DNA of 64,000 nucleotides from Silvibacterium dinghuense (GTDB lineage: Bacteria > Acidobacteriota > Terriglobia > Terriglobales > Acidobacteriaceae): positions 124,001 through 188,000 of the forward strand of contig NZ_SDMK01000005.1 in NCBI RefSeq assembly GCF_004123295.1, given 5' to 3'. Shown here one piece after another: positions 44,051-54,366 of the stretch (position 1 is its first letter; every line of letters starts with the position of its first letter). Both the position numbers and the translations under genes were made by a program. The notes under the pieces were generated by a model. That model searched no databases, had not been told where the DNA came from, and saw only the letters and a program-made list of their open reading frames with translations.

Positions 44051-44078
44051 CCGGGCGGAGACTGAAGACTCCGCCCGG
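44051..44078 (-). terminator. Hairpin between aldo/keto reductase and cupin genes
   Basis: Perfect 10-bp arms (CCGGGCGGAG/CTCCGCCCGG) surround an 8-nt loop. There is only a weak T run on the minus strand, so it could attenuate transcription into the cupin gene and not end it fully. Confidence 0.5.
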
Positions 44079-44087
44079 TGGTCGTTG

Positions 44088-45161
<1,074 letters not shown>

Positions 45162-46160
45162 TTACGAAGCGGTGCGATGCGCATCCCGCCACTGCCCCGG
45201 CGGCACACCCTCCCAGCCGCGAAAGGCGCGCACAAAGGAGTTCGCATCTTCATAGCCGAGCAGATACGCCGCCTCGGTGAGTTCCAGCACGGAGTTGCCG
45301 AGGTAGTACCGCGCCATCTGATGGCGGGCCTCATCGAGCACACTCTGAAAGGTGACGCCGGCTTCCTGCAGGCGGCGCTGCAGCGTGCGCGGGCTCAGGT
45401 GCAGGGTACGCGCAATGTCGTCGATCGCAGGACGCCGTCCGCTCATCCTCTCCTGGATGGCGCGCCGAACCAGCATGACAAAACTGTCTTCGCCATGCAC
45501 ATTGCGCAGTTGCTGCTCGAGCTGCGGCGCGAGCATATCGAGCAGCTCCGCATTGCGCGTGATGAAGGGCAGGCGTGCATCTGCCGCGCGAAACACAATG
45601 CGATTGCGCGCAGCCCCGCAAATGACCGGGCAGCCGAAATGCTTCTCGATGAGCCGCTGGTGGCTCCGCTGCTGCACATACTCCACGCGAAGCGGCGTCA
45701 CCGGCGTGCCGCTGCCATAACGGCCGAGCGTGAGCAGCCACGCAAAGCACGAATCGACCAGCGCCTGTGGTTCCGCATCGACGGCCAGCAGCCAGCGAAA
45801 GACAACACGCCACTCGGTAGCGGTGGTCTCCTGCACCAGCTCTTCCGGACAGGTGAGCTGTTTATAGCGGCCGAGCTGCGAGACCGCCGCTCCGAAGTTT
45901 TCCGCCGAAAGTGCGGCGAGAGAGTTCGGGCTGAAGCGCTCCGGGCGTGCCTCGGCGATCGACAGGCCGATCAACGGAGGACTGCTCACCTCCCCGATGG
46001 CGCGCCACAGCGCAAAGAGAGCATCGGTGGAAACCATGAGGCTCGGTTGCTCGAAGAAATCCTGAGGCAGGCCGGCGCGCTGCAGCACCGCAGGCATCGC
46101 AACGCCCAGTTCTTCAAGTCGTCCACGCAACCCGCGTGCGATACGGAATTGTCGTTTCAT
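45162..46160 (-). CDS. AraC family regulator (arabinose-binding-domain type)
   Basis: The protein is 332 aa. The N-terminal ~200 residues match the long ligand-binding region of OruR/ArgR-like AraC regulators. The C-terminal HTH pair is clear (AIDDIARTLHLSPRTLQRRLQEAGVTFQSVLDEAR; LTEAAYLLGYEDANSFVRAFRGWEG). ATG 46160 follows GGGGAGAG; an upstream in-frame start lacks a site. It likely controls the adjacent aldo/keto reductase. Confidence 0.88.
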   Translation of the reverse strand: MKRQFRIARGLRGRLEELGVAMPAVLQRAGLPQDFFEQPSLMVSTDALFALWRAIGEVSSPPLIGLSIAEARPERFSPNSLAALSAENFGAAVSQLGRYKQLTCPEELVQETTATEWRVVFRWLLAVDAEPQALVDSCFAWLLTLGRYGSGTPVTPLRVEYVQQRSHQRLIEKHFGCPVICGAARNRIVFRAADARLPFITRNAELLDMLAPQLEQQLRNVHGEDSFVMLVRRAIQERMSGRRPAIDDIARTLHLSPRTLQRRLQEAGVTFQSVLDEARHQMARYYLGNSVLELTEAAYLLGYEDANSFVRAFRGWEGVPPGQWRDAHRTAS

Positions 46161-46317
46161 GGCCTGCTCTCCCCTTGCCCCTTCCTCGAGCATGCATTCA
46201 TGCTAGCGGCTTCGCAGCCGGATCATCATGCAACGCGCGCCAAACTCCATGCCAATCCCGCCATTCGCTTTTCGACACGTCACCGGCTCGCTCCGCTCCG
46301 TCTGCTAGGTTGGAAGT

Positions 46318-47547
46318 ATGGTCCAAGTGCAGGATGCGCTCGGCTCGCGCACCGTTTTTCGCAGACCCACCTACGCCCGGTTCTGGCTTGCCCGCGTCTG
46401 TTCGACGATTTCCTACCAGATGGCAGGCGTCGCGGTCGGCTGGCAGATGTACTCCCTGACCCACAGCACCTTTGCTCTGGGCATGGTCGGCCTGGTGCAG
46501 TTTCTTCCCATGCTGCTGCTGATGCTGGTCGTCGGCCACGTCGCCGACCGATTCCCCCGGCGCACGATCATCGCCATCTGCCAGGTCGTCGAGTCCGTCA
46601 CCATCGCCTTGCTGGCAGTGGCCACGCTGCTGCACCATGTCCATCCCGTCGGCATCTTCTGCGCCGTGGCCGCGCTGGGCGCGGCGCGCGCCTTCGAGAG
46701 CCCGTCCACACAGGCTTTAGTCCCCACCCTTGTTGAGGACGAATTAGTGCCGCAGGCCATCGCCTGGTCGTCATCGGCCAACCAGACAGCCTCCATCGTG
46801 GGCCCGGCACTCGGCGGCCTGCTCTACGCGCTCGGCGCGCACATCCCCTACAGCGCCTGTGCCGTGCTCTATCTCACCGCCTCCACGCTTTCGATCTCCA
46901 TCCGTCCGCGGCGCGCCGTTCCCGGCAAAGCTCCTGTGACGGCCAACTCCCTCTTCTCCGGCATTCACTTCATCCGCGAGCAGAAAAACATCCTCGGCGC
47001 CATTTCTCTCGACCTCTTCGTGGTTCTGCTCGGCGGCGCAACGGCGCTCCTGCCCGCCTACGCGCATGACATTCTGCACACCGGCCCCTGGGGACTCGGC
47101 CTACTGCGCCTGTCACCTGCCGTGGGAGCACTCACCACATCGGTCTTCCTCGCGCATCATCCCCTGCACCGCGGCGCAGGAAGAAAGATGTTCACCGCGG
47201 TCATCATTTTCGGAATAGCAACCATCGCCTTCGCGCTCTCGCATACCCTCTGGCTCTCGATGCCGCTGCTCATGATCCTGGGCAGCGCAGACGTAGTCAG
47301 CGTGGTCGTGCGCTCTTCCCTGGTTCAGTTGGAAACCCCGGACGTGATGCGTGGACGGGTAAGCGCAGTGAACTCGCTCTTCATCGGCACCTCGAACCAG
47401 CTCGGCGAATTCGAGTCCGGCGTAACCGCCTCCTGGTTCGGGCTGATTCCGGCAACCATCCTCGGCGGCATCGGCAGCGTCCTCATCGCGCTCGCCTGGA
47501 TGCGCCTCTTCCCCGGCCTGCGCAAACTCGAACGCATCGGCAGCTAG
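46318..47547 (+). CDS. MFS transporter (EntS-like exporter)
   Basis: This 409-residue protein has about 12 hydrophobic helices and MFS signature A-like GHVADRFPRRTII between helices 2 and 3. The N-terminus (YARFWLARVCSTISYQMAGVAVGWQMYSLT) and the segment ESPSTQALVPTLVEDELVPQAIAWSSSANQTASIVGPALGGLLY recall enterobactin-exporter/EntS-type members. A siderophore-related role is suggested by neighbours but not proven. Repeat copy C begins directly after its stop. Confidence 0.85.
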   Translation: MVQVQDALGSRTVFRRPTYARFWLARVCSTISYQMAGVAVGWQMYSLTHSTFALGMVGLVQFLPMLLLMLVVGHVADRFPRRTIIAICQVVESVTIALLAVATLLHHVHPVGIFCAVAALGAARAFESPSTQALVPTLVEDELVPQAIAWSSSANQTASIVGPALGGLLYALGAHIPYSACAVLYLTASTLSISIRPRRAVPGKAPVTANSLFSGIHFIREQKNILGAISLDLFVVLLGGATALLPAYAHDILHTGPWGLGLLRLSPAVGALTTSVFLAHHPLHRGAGRKMFTAVIIFGIATIAFALSHTLWLSMPLLMILGSADVVSVVVRSSLVQLETPDVMRGRVSAVNSLFIGTSNQLGEFESGVTASWFGLIPATILGGIGSVLIALAWMRLFPGLRKLERIGS

Positions 47548-47548
47548 A

Positions 47549-47764
47549 ACGTGTCCCCCCCCCCTATATCCAGACAGAAAATGAGCGCCTTATCTTGCGC
47601 ATTGTCATTCCGACCGGAGAGAGCCGTAAGGCGAACGGAGTGGAGGAACCTGCAGTTTTCTCCGGCCCAGGCAGAACTGCAGGTTTCTCCGCTGCGCAGG
47701 ACGATAAAGCTGTCCTGCTCCGGTCGAAATGACAACACTTTCTCGTGGCTATATAGGGATACGT
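47549..47764. repeat. MITE-like dispersed repeat, copy C
   Basis: This 216-bp copy shares internal blocks with copies A and B. Its right terminus is ggctatatagggatacgt. The left terminus acgtgtc...cctatatcc is the inverted counterpart, but the C run has expanded to a dozen C residues at 47555-47564 and adjacent bases. No coding content. Confidence 0.8.
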
Positions 47765-47828
47765 ACTGGAGCCTCACACACCTACGCCGGAAATAGAGAT
47801 AGCGTCATCCCCTGCGGTGACTGCGCTC

Positions 47829-47853
47829 ATATAGGACTGATTAAGTCGGATAT
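47829..47853 (+). promoter_or_regulatory. Rrf2/IscR-like binding site candidate upstream of PepSY gene
   Basis: The sequence reads ATA-TAG-GACT-GATTA-AGTC-GGA-TAT, with both GACT/AGTC half-sites at the 5-bp spacing of IscR type 1 sites and the outer ATA/TAT. It overlaps a TATACT hexamer (47851-47856) that could be a -10. Confidence 0.5.
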
Positions 47854-48007
47854 ACTGATTTATGAGCGTGAACGCTCCTCAAAGTGGTCTTCCACCGAAG
47901 CGCGATTGAGGAACCGGGGCTCCCATCGGGAAACCCCCACACGCCATTGCACCAGAAGGAACCGGCGGAAATCAGCCCTTCCATCCCTCAGAGTCTGGAC
48001 GACGAAC

Positions 48008-49228
48008 ATGCTTACCACGATGGAAGAGCGCACCTCTCAACCGGCCCACCATGCCCATACCGGATGGCTCTACGCGCCGCAGCGTACCTGGCTGCGCCGG
48101 GCGCTCTTTCAGATCCACCTCTGGGTCGGCATCGTGCTCACGCTTTACGCCATCGCCATCGGGCTCAGCGGCAGCGCCATCGTCTTCCAGGATGAGATCA
48201 ACCGCAGCCTGCATCCGCAGATCAGCCACATCGCTCCGGCTCCGCAGCGCATGCCCCTGGCCGCCATCATCCGCCAGGTAGAGACCACGCACCCAGGCTG
48301 GACGGCCAGTTCCCTGCTCGACATAGGCAAGAGCACGCAGGCGACCTCCATCCTGCTTCACCCCATCGCGCAGGCGTCGAACGGCGACTATCGCCTCGTC
48401 TCCGTCAACCCCTACACGGGCGCGGTGCTGGGCGACGCGATGCGCTACAGCGGCGTGCTGGGTTGGCTCTCGAATCTTCATTACACCCTGCTCGCCGGGC
48501 CCGTCGGCCTCAAGATCAACGGCTGGATGGCCATCGGCCTGTTCCTCCTCTGCCTCACCGGGCTGGTGCTGTGGTGGCCGGGTGTCCGCCGCTGGACCGC
48601 GGCCCTGGTATTGCGCCGCAGAAAAAGCTGGCGGCGCGTGAACTGGGATCTGCACACCGTCATCGGCTTCTGGGCATGCGCCGCACTGCTGCTGGTCACC
48701 TTCACCGGCATCTATTTTGTCTTTCCGGAACCGGTTTCGACGCTCGTGATCCGCGCAACCGGCGGATCACCGGCCGAAACGAAAGAAAGCCTTCCCGCCA
48801 GCCGCGCCGCTGTTCCAGCCAACACTCCGGTGATGGACATCGACGCAGCGATCCGCTATGTCGACACGCTGCTGCCGAAGAACGCGCCGCTGGGATACAT
48901 GACCATCCCCACCGGCAAGAACCCGGTCTACAACGCGACCGGCTATTACACCGGCGCCGCGCCTTACTCCAAAATGGTCAGCATCTCCTTTGACGGACGC
49001 ACCGGCGCCATCCTGGAGAAGAGCGATACGCACGACCAGGTTCTCGGACGCCGCATCATCCAGTACTTTTTCACCCTGCACTTCGGCTCCTTCGGAGGAG
49101 ACGGCGCACTCGGCATCGCGGTGAAAATACTCTGGGTGCTGCTCGGCCTGGTCCCCGCCCTGCTCGCCGTCACCGGCGTGCTGATGTACTGGAACCGCAA
49201 ACTGCGCCCCCGCCTGCGCCGCAGCTAA
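48008..49228 (+). CDS. PepSY-associated TM helix protein
   Basis: The protein is 406 aa. Helix 1 is WVGIVLTLYAIAIGLSGSAIVFQDEI, a periplasmic PepSY-like region follows (VNPYTGAVLGDAMRYS), then GWLSNLHYTLLAGPVGLKINGWMAIGLFLLCLTGLVLWWPG and two more helices. The LHxxL and WWPG motifs are those of PepSY_TM proteins, often near TonB siderophore receptors and thought to be ferric reductase-like. ATG 48008 is used; the longer frame would run from repeat copy C. A candidate iron-sulfur regulator site is upstream. Confidence 0.88.
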   Translation: MLTTMEERTSQPAHHAHTGWLYAPQRTWLRRALFQIHLWVGIVLTLYAIAIGLSGSAIVFQDEINRSLHPQISHIAPAPQRMPLAAIIRQVETTHPGWTASSLLDIGKSTQATSILLHPIAQASNGDYRLVSVNPYTGAVLGDAMRYSGVLGWLSNLHYTLLAGPVGLKINGWMAIGLFLLCLTGLVLWWPGVRRWTAALVLRRRKSWRRVNWDLHTVIGFWACAALLLVTFTGIYFVFPEPVSTLVIRATGGSPAETKESLPASRAAVPANTPVMDIDAAIRYVDTLLPKNAPLGYMTIPTGKNPVYNATGYYTGAAPYSKMVSISFDGRTGAILEKSDTHDQVLGRRIIQYFFTLHFGSFGGDGALGIAVKILWVLLGLVPALLAVTGVLMYWNRKLRPRLRRS

Positions 49229-49552
49229 CACGCAAAGACGGCCCACTTGAGCCCGCTACAAGACTTTCCTTCTGCTACAAGACAGCTTCGGAGATTTCGC
49301 CACTAAGAGGAAGGGCGTTTGTCGGGACTGATCTTGAAAATAACGCCGATGTGTTTACTCCTATATAACTTCCGGATCGGCCATCCACCGCTCGCACGCC
49401 GAATCATCCGGAGAACTCTACGCAGCACAGGGCTTTGATAGACTCTGGTCAAGACGCGAACCAACGACAATCGAACATACATGAAATCATCGCTTTTGAA
49501 GTAACCGCTGCGAACGCCCTGGGGCTCGCCAGCTTTTCTGAGGAGCCGTTGG
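49229..49552. other. Intergenic region upstream of lepB
   Basis: This 324-bp region has lower GC than its neighbours and no supported gene. A direct repeat GCTACAAGAC occurs twice around 49255-49285. A minus-strand frame here overlaps lepB and lacks any family resemblance. Confidence 0.4.
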
Positions 49553-50386
49553 ATGAGTTCAGCGAGGAAGAGATCTCCTGTTTCAGCGAAGCCTGAGGCT
49601 TCCGCCAATATCAAGCGGGAAGAGACCCCTTTCGAGGCGCTGGCCAGCATCTGCTCAGTTCTCGTAGTGGGTCTGTTCATTCTGACCTTCTTAGCTAAGA
49701 ACTACGTCATCCCGTCAGGTTCGATGAAGAACACGTTGCTGGTAGGCGATCACCTGGTCGTCGACCAGGTCACGCTATCGCCGCCCGCTTCGTGGATGCC
49801 GCTCATACGGTATCGCGAGCCGAGGCGCGGCGACATTTTGGTGTTCCACAAGCCTGTGTATCAGCCCGGTATTGATGTCCCTGACGCAGATGGAACACCG
49901 CAGTACACTCCCCTGGTGAAGAGATTGATTGGCGTACCGGGAGATCATATTCATCTTCACAACGGCATCGTGAGCGTGAATGGCGTCGCGCAGCCTGTTG
50001 GATTTGCGCAGCCGACGACGACGGATAACTTCAACGAATTCCTCGATGAGTTTCCCGCAGTACCCCCGTCGGAGGCGACTGGGGTCTCAGAATCGTGGGC
50101 TGGAAACTTCTCGAATTATGTGCACGACGGCGACCTGGTGGTTCCACCCGGCATCTACTTCATGATGGGCGACAACCGGCACAACAGCCTGGACTCGCGC
50201 TACTGGGGCTTTGTGCCGCGCGCCAACATCATTGGCCGTCCGCTGTTCAACTATTGGTCGTTCCAGGCCACGGATGGACAACTGGAACAAACAGGAATCG
50301 GTCACAAGCTGGCGTGGATCGGCCACATTCTGGTGCATTTCTTCCCGGACACGCGCTGGAGACGGACTTTCCACGTGGTTCGTTGA
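49553..50386 (+). CDS. lepB: Signal peptidase I
   Basis: This 277-residue membrane-anchored serine protease removes Sec and Tat signal peptides. One TM helix (ICSVLVVGLFILTFL) precedes box B with catalytic S57 (IPSGSMKNTLLVGDHLVV), box D with Lys123 (VKRLIGVPGD) and box E (GDNRHNSLDSRYWGFVP). A ribosome site GAGGAG precedes ATG 49553. Confidence 0.95.
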   Translation: MSSARKRSPVSAKPEASANIKREETPFEALASICSVLVVGLFILTFLAKNYVIPSGSMKNTLLVGDHLVVDQVTLSPPASWMPLIRYREPRRGDILVFHKPVYQPGIDVPDADGTPQYTPLVKRLIGVPGDHIHLHNGIVSVNGVAQPVGFAQPTTTDNFNEFLDEFPAVPPSEATGVSESWAGNFSNYVHDGDLVVPPGIYFMMGDNRHNSLDSRYWGFVPRANIIGRPLFNYWSFQATDGQLEQTGIGHKLAWIGHILVHFFPDTRWRRTFHVVR

Positions 50387-50539
50387 ACCGAAATTGTAAG
50401 ATCCCGATTTGATGCGGTGAGCGCCGCGACCAGCGGGAGCGCGAGCCGAAGGCGATTCGCCCTGCGCGGAGCTGTCGCCAGCGCGGAGCAGCAGCCCAAC
50501 GCGACAAGGTGACCTCACCAGAGCGAAAATAGAGGAGAA

Positions 50540-52870
50540 GTGCCCGACAACTTCTCCCAAGCCATCGCTCAGTCCTGGACCCTCCCCTTCGCGCCGACCC
50601 TGGCCGTGATCGTTGCCGCTGTTCTGTACCTGCGCGGCTGGCGGCTGGCGCGGGCCACGCGCCCGCTCGAGCTGCCTCCATGGCGCGCCGTCAGCTTCCT
50701 CTCCGGACTCGCTCTCTTCTGGCTGGCGCTGGCCTCGCCGCTCGATGCGCTCGGCGGGTTCCTGCTGACCGCGCACATGACGCAGCACCTGATATTGATG
50801 TCCTTCGCGCCGCCGCTCATCGTTCTCGGCGCGCCGACGGTGCCCCTGCTGCGCGGCCTGCCCCGCGCCTGGGTACGCGACGATCTTGCGCCATGGATGA
50901 ACACACGCGCCTTCCATGGATTGCAGGAATTCTTCACGCACCCGGCCTTCGCCTGGATTGCCATGAACGCGGCTTTTCTCGGCTGGCACACTCCCGCGGC
51001 CTACGAGCTGGCCTTGCGCTCGCCCGGCTGGCATGAGATTGAGCACGCCTGCTTCTTCTCCACCTCGATCCTCTTCTGGTGGTTCGTCCTCGAGCCATGG
51101 CCCAGTCGCAACCCCGTCTCACGCTGGGCCGTAGTCCCCTACCTGATGGGCGCCGACCTGCTGAACACTGGGCTGTCCGCGTTTCTGGCCTTCGGCGACC
51201 GCATCGTTTACCCCACCTACGCCGCTGTGCCCCGGCTCTTCGGCACCACGGCCATGAACGACCAGATCGCCGCCGGCGCCGAGATGTGGGTGCTCGGCTC
51301 CATCGTCTTCTGGATTCCGCTGGGCCTCACCGTCGTGCAGCTGCTCTCGCCCAAGCGCAAGCGCCTCATGCGCATGCAGCAACAGACAGCCGCCGGCCGC
51401 CGGCCTTTGCCGAAGCCGATTGACCTGCTGCGCCTGCCGGTCCTCGGCCATCTGCTGCGCTGGCGCTACGGACGCACCTCGCTCCAGGTCGTCAGCGCGG
51501 CGATCATGGGTATCACCATCTGGGCAGGTTTCCGCGGCTCGGCCATGAGCTCGATGAACCTCGCAGGCGCAGGCGTCTGGAACATCATCCGTCCGGTCGG
51601 CCTCGTCCTCATTCTGCTCACGGCGAATTTCTTCTGCATGGCCTGCCCCTTCACCCTGCCGCGCGAGCTGGCGCGCAAACTCGGCATCGCAAAGCTGCGC
51701 TGGCCGCAGTGGCTGCGCCGCAAGTGGATCGCCGCCGGCCTGCTCATCCTCTTCTTCTGGGCCTACGAGCAGTTCGTGCTGTGGGACTCGCCCCGTGCCA
51801 CCGCCATCCTGCTGCTCGCGTATATCGGCACGGCGCTGCTGGTCGACTCCCTCTTCACCGGCGGCAACTTCTGCAAGTACGTCTGCCCCGTCGGACAGTT
51901 CAATTTCGCCGCCTCCATGCTCGCGCCGGCCGAGCTGGGCATGCGCTCGAAGGCGGTCTGCGACAGCTGCGCCACCAGCGACTGCATCAATGGACGTTCA
52001 GGAGGAAATCAGAAGCAGCGCGGCTGCGAGCTCGAGCTCTACATGCCGACCAAGATCGGCAACATGGACTGCACGCTGTGCATGGACTGCGTAAAGGCCT
52101 GCCCGCACGACAATATCGGCCTCACCCTCCTGAGCCCGGCCCGCGAGCTGGGCCGCGATCCGCAACGCTCCTCGCTTGGGCGCCTAAGCTCCCGCACAGA
52201 TGTCGCGGCCGTATCGTTAGTCCTCACGCTGGCCGCGCCTATCAACGCCGCGTACATGATCGGTCCCATCTCCAGCCGCCTCGGCACGCTCGAAGCCGCG
52301 CATCCCTTCGCCGGAAGCAACCTCGGCTCGCTGCTCTTCACCTTCGCGCTCTCCGCCGTAGCCCTTGGGCTCTCATGGCTCGCGGCAAAGCTGCTGCAAG
52401 CCTTCACCCGTGAGCGGCTGCGCACCGTCTTCTGCCGCTTCGCGCTGGCGGTGATGCCGCTCGGACTCGCCATGTGGGTCGGGCACCTCGGCTTCCACCT
52501 CGCGATGGAGATGCCCTCGATCCCGATGGTGGCGCAGGCCACCTACGCCGATCTCGCCCCCGGCGCGCACGGCTACAACATGGCCCTCATGGGCTCAATG
52601 GCAACGATGGGCAGCGCCTCGAAGCCCGCAAACATTCTGCTGATGGGCGGCGCGCACGGCATGAGCCTGCTCAGCCTCCAGGTGCTGGTTCTCGACCTCG
52701 GCCTGCTGCTCGCGCTCTACGCCGGATGGCGCACGGCAAAGGATATCGAGCGTTCTCCCGCCAGCGGACGCTGGCTCATCGGCCTCTACGCCGTGCTGGC
52801 CGTCGCCTTCTACGCCGCCTGTGTCTGGATCTTCACCCAACCGATGGAAATGCGCGGGATGGGCATGTGA
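50540..52870 (+). CDS. Fusion of CtaG-type oxidase assembly protein and FixG/CcoG-like 4Fe-4S membrane protein
   Basis: The protein is 776 aa. Residues ~1-260 are a caa3-CtaG-like polytopic domain (copper delivery to cytochrome oxidase; AHMTQHLILMSFAPPLIVLG; WHEIEHACFFSTSILFWW). From ~300 a second membrane module contains Cys-rich CMACPFTLP, CKYVCPVGQFN, DSCATSDC and CTLCMDCVKACP, typical of FixG/NapH-type ferredoxin membrane proteins. The end has further helices. GTG 50540 has AGGAG only two bases before it; spacing is short. It is coupled by 1-nt overlap to the next gene. The likely role is oxidase or copper redox maturation. Confidence 0.85.
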   Translation: MPDNFSQAIAQSWTLPFAPTLAVIVAAVLYLRGWRLARATRPLELPPWRAVSFLSGLALFWLALASPLDALGGFLLTAHMTQHLILMSFAPPLIVLGAPTVPLLRGLPRAWVRDDLAPWMNTRAFHGLQEFFTHPAFAWIAMNAAFLGWHTPAAYELALRSPGWHEIEHACFFSTSILFWWFVLEPWPSRNPVSRWAVVPYLMGADLLNTGLSAFLAFGDRIVYPTYAAVPRLFGTTAMNDQIAAGAEMWVLGSIVFWIPLGLTVVQLLSPKRKRLMRMQQQTAAGRRPLPKPIDLLRLPVLGHLLRWRYGRTSLQVVSAAIMGITIWAGFRGSAMSSMNLAGAGVWNIIRPVGLVLILLTANFFCMACPFTLPRELARKLGIAKLRWPQWLRRKWIAAGLLILFFWAYEQFVLWDSPRATAILLLAYIGTALLVDSLFTGGNFCKYVCPVGQFNFAASMLAPAELGMRSKAVCDSCATSDCINGRSGGNQKQRGCELELYMPTKIGNMDCTLCMDCVKACPHDNIGLTLLSPARELGRDPQRSSLGRLSSRTDVAAVSLVLTLAAPINAAYMIGPISSRLGTLEAAHPFAGSNLGSLLFTFALSAVALGLSWLAAKLLQAFTRERLRTVFCRFALAVMPLGLAMWVGHLGFHLAMEMPSIPMVAQATYADLAPGAHGYNMALMGSMATMGSASKPANILLMGGAHGMSLLSLQVLVLDLGLLLALYAGWRTAKDIERSPASGRWLIGLYAVLAVAFYAACVWIFTQPMEMRGMGM

Positions 52871-53397
52871 TGAAGCGAATCCTTTTCGCCGCTGCGCTTC
52901 TGCTCACGGTGCCATTGGCCTTTGCCGACGGCGGACGCCTACGCTCGCGCACCGTTGCCGGCCCCTTCGTCGTCACACTCTTCACCACGCCCGATCCGCT
53001 GCGTGCCGGCATGGCCGATTTCTCGGTCGCCGTCGAGCGCCCGGGAGAGCAAGGCATTGTGCAGGATGCCGAAATCGATCTGAAGCTGACCACTCCCGGC
53101 CAGCCCGACCTCAACCTCAAGCTCACCCACGGCGCGGCAACCAGCCGCTTCCTCGAAGCCGCGAATTTCGAGTTGCCCCACGCCGGACACTGGCATTACA
53201 CGCTGACCATTCGCGAAGGTCAGGATACCGGCATATCCGAAGGCGAAGTGAACGTGCTGCCCCGCCAGATTCTCTCCGAAGAGATCACCTGGGAGATTGC
53301 CGCCGTGCCGCTGGCGCTTGCACTCTTTGCCCTGCACCGCCGGCGCAAGCGCGCGTGGCGCGAGACAATCCGCCGTTCCACAACCCGGTCAGCCTGA
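52870..53397 (+). CDS. FixH/YtkA-like exported protein
   Basis: The protein is 175 aa: signal peptide (...PLAFADG), a beta-sandwich (VVTLFTTPDPLRAGMADFSVAVE; GHWHYTLTIREGQ) and a C-terminal TM helix with a basic tail. It resembles FixH/YtkA-like domains that accompany FixG in copper-oxidase maturation. Its ATG shares one base with the TGA of the CtaG-FixG gene (TGATG), so translation is coupled. Confidence 0.75.
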   Translation: MKRILFAAALLLTVPLAFADGGRLRSRTVAGPFVVTLFTTPDPLRAGMADFSVAVERPGEQGIVQDAEIDLKLTTPGQPDLNLKLTHGAATSRFLEAANFELPHAGHWHYTLTIREGQDTGISEGEVNVLPRQILSEEITWEIAAVPLALALFALHRRRKRAWRETIRRSTTRSA

Positions 53398-53401
53398 AGA
53401 C

Positions 53402-53439
53402 AAACCAGCCCGCGGGGCACATACCCCGCGGGCTGGTTT
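53402..53439. terminator. Bidirectional terminator
   Basis: Perfect 16-bp arms (AAACCAGCCCGCGGGG and complement) with loop CACATA lie between convergent genes. The A/T ends make it functional in both directions. Confidence 0.85.
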
Positions 53440-53463
53440 CCGTACAAAAAAGAGATCGTTGCT

Positions 53464-54327
53464 TTACCAGCGAATCTTGGCCGGGAAGAACTCCGCGATC
53501 AGATCCTCGTAGTAAGGAAGCAGCGCCTTCACATCCGGCTTGGTGTGCCCCTTCGAATAGAGATCGTAGGGGTTGAACTTTTTCACCCACTCGAACATCT
53601 CCACGTCATGCGGCGTCATCAGGTGTCCGTATGCGCCCTGCCGGTGCGCTGCGTAGAACGAGTGATAGCGGAGCATGTAAAGTGCCGGCTCCGGCATATA
53701 GTCGCGAACCACGTGCGCGATGTAGCCGTCATGCCCGAACGACATATGCACCTTGTCGAGACCGCAGTTCGGCTCATAGATGCCGTACTGTGTCTGCAGC
53801 TCCGGCACGTTGAAATCGGGGTTGGCACGGAAATACTCAGGGAAGACGACCTTGTCCGAGTACGCGCAGCCCACCGGGAAGGTATCGCCCACGACTGCCC
53901 ACTGCGGCTCGCCATAGAGGCACAGGCACTTGCCGAGGTCATGCAGAAAACCCGCCAGGATCATCCAGCGCGGATGCCCGTCGCGGCGGATCGCCTCCGA
54001 GGTCTGCATCAGGTGTTCGATCTGGTTCAGGTCCGTATCCGGATCACTCTCATCGACCAGCGTATTCAGGAACTCGGCCGCCTCCCAGATGCTGCGCTCG
54101 CCCTTGTTCAGCGCGTAATACTCCTTCTCCTTCTCGAGGACGAAGGCCAGCGTCTGCTTCTGGTGGTTTTCGCGATAGAAGGCCGCAACGCGCGGGTCGG
54201 ACTTCTCGTCGTAGATGCGGTACTCGGACTCGTCCTTGCCTTCCTTGTAACGGCCGGCGACGAACTCTTCCCACTGGTCTTCAATGGGCAGCAGCGCGGA
54301 TTCATGCGTGGTGACGGCGGAGCTCAT
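53464..54327 (-). CDS. miox: Myo-inositol oxygenase
   Basis: This 287-residue diiron enzyme converts myo-inositol with O2 to D-glucuronate. All six metal ligands known from the mammalian enzyme can be placed: H118, H129, D130 (FLHDLGK), H199 (SFGHDGY), H222 (RYHSFY) and D255 (NPYDLYSK). Length matches eukaryotic MIOX. No inositol transporter or uronate pathway gene is adjacent. A perfect 18-bp palindrome lies 40 bp upstream, suggesting LacI-type repression. Confidence 0.95.
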   Translation of the reverse strand: MSSAVTTHESALLPIEDQWEEFVAGRYKEGKDESEYRIYDEKSDPRVAAFYRENHQKQTLAFVLEKEKEYYALNKGERSIWEAAEFLNTLVDESDPDTDLNQIEHLMQTSEAIRRDGHPRWMILAGFLHDLGKCLCLYGEPQWAVVGDTFPVGCAYSDKVVFPEYFRANPDFNVPELQTQYGIYEPNCGLDKVHMSFGHDGYIAHVVRDYMPEPALYMLRYHSFYAAHRQGAYGHLMTPHDVEMFEWVKKFNPYDLYSKGHTKPDVKALLPYYEDLIAEFFPAKIRW

Positions 54328-54366
54328 GGCAACACCTCAGAAAGTCTCCGGGCGGTAGCAGCCCGA

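Noticed and set aside
47544-47777. Frames with repeated FRPEQDS/LRSGETCS-like peptides across the repeat copies (also near 17000 and 29700)
   Set aside because: They are translations of the MITE-like repeat in several frames, not conserved proteins.
49303-49680. Minus-strand frame of 125 codons overlapping the start of lepB
   Set aside because: It overlaps a certain gene, has no family resemblance and no ribosome site.
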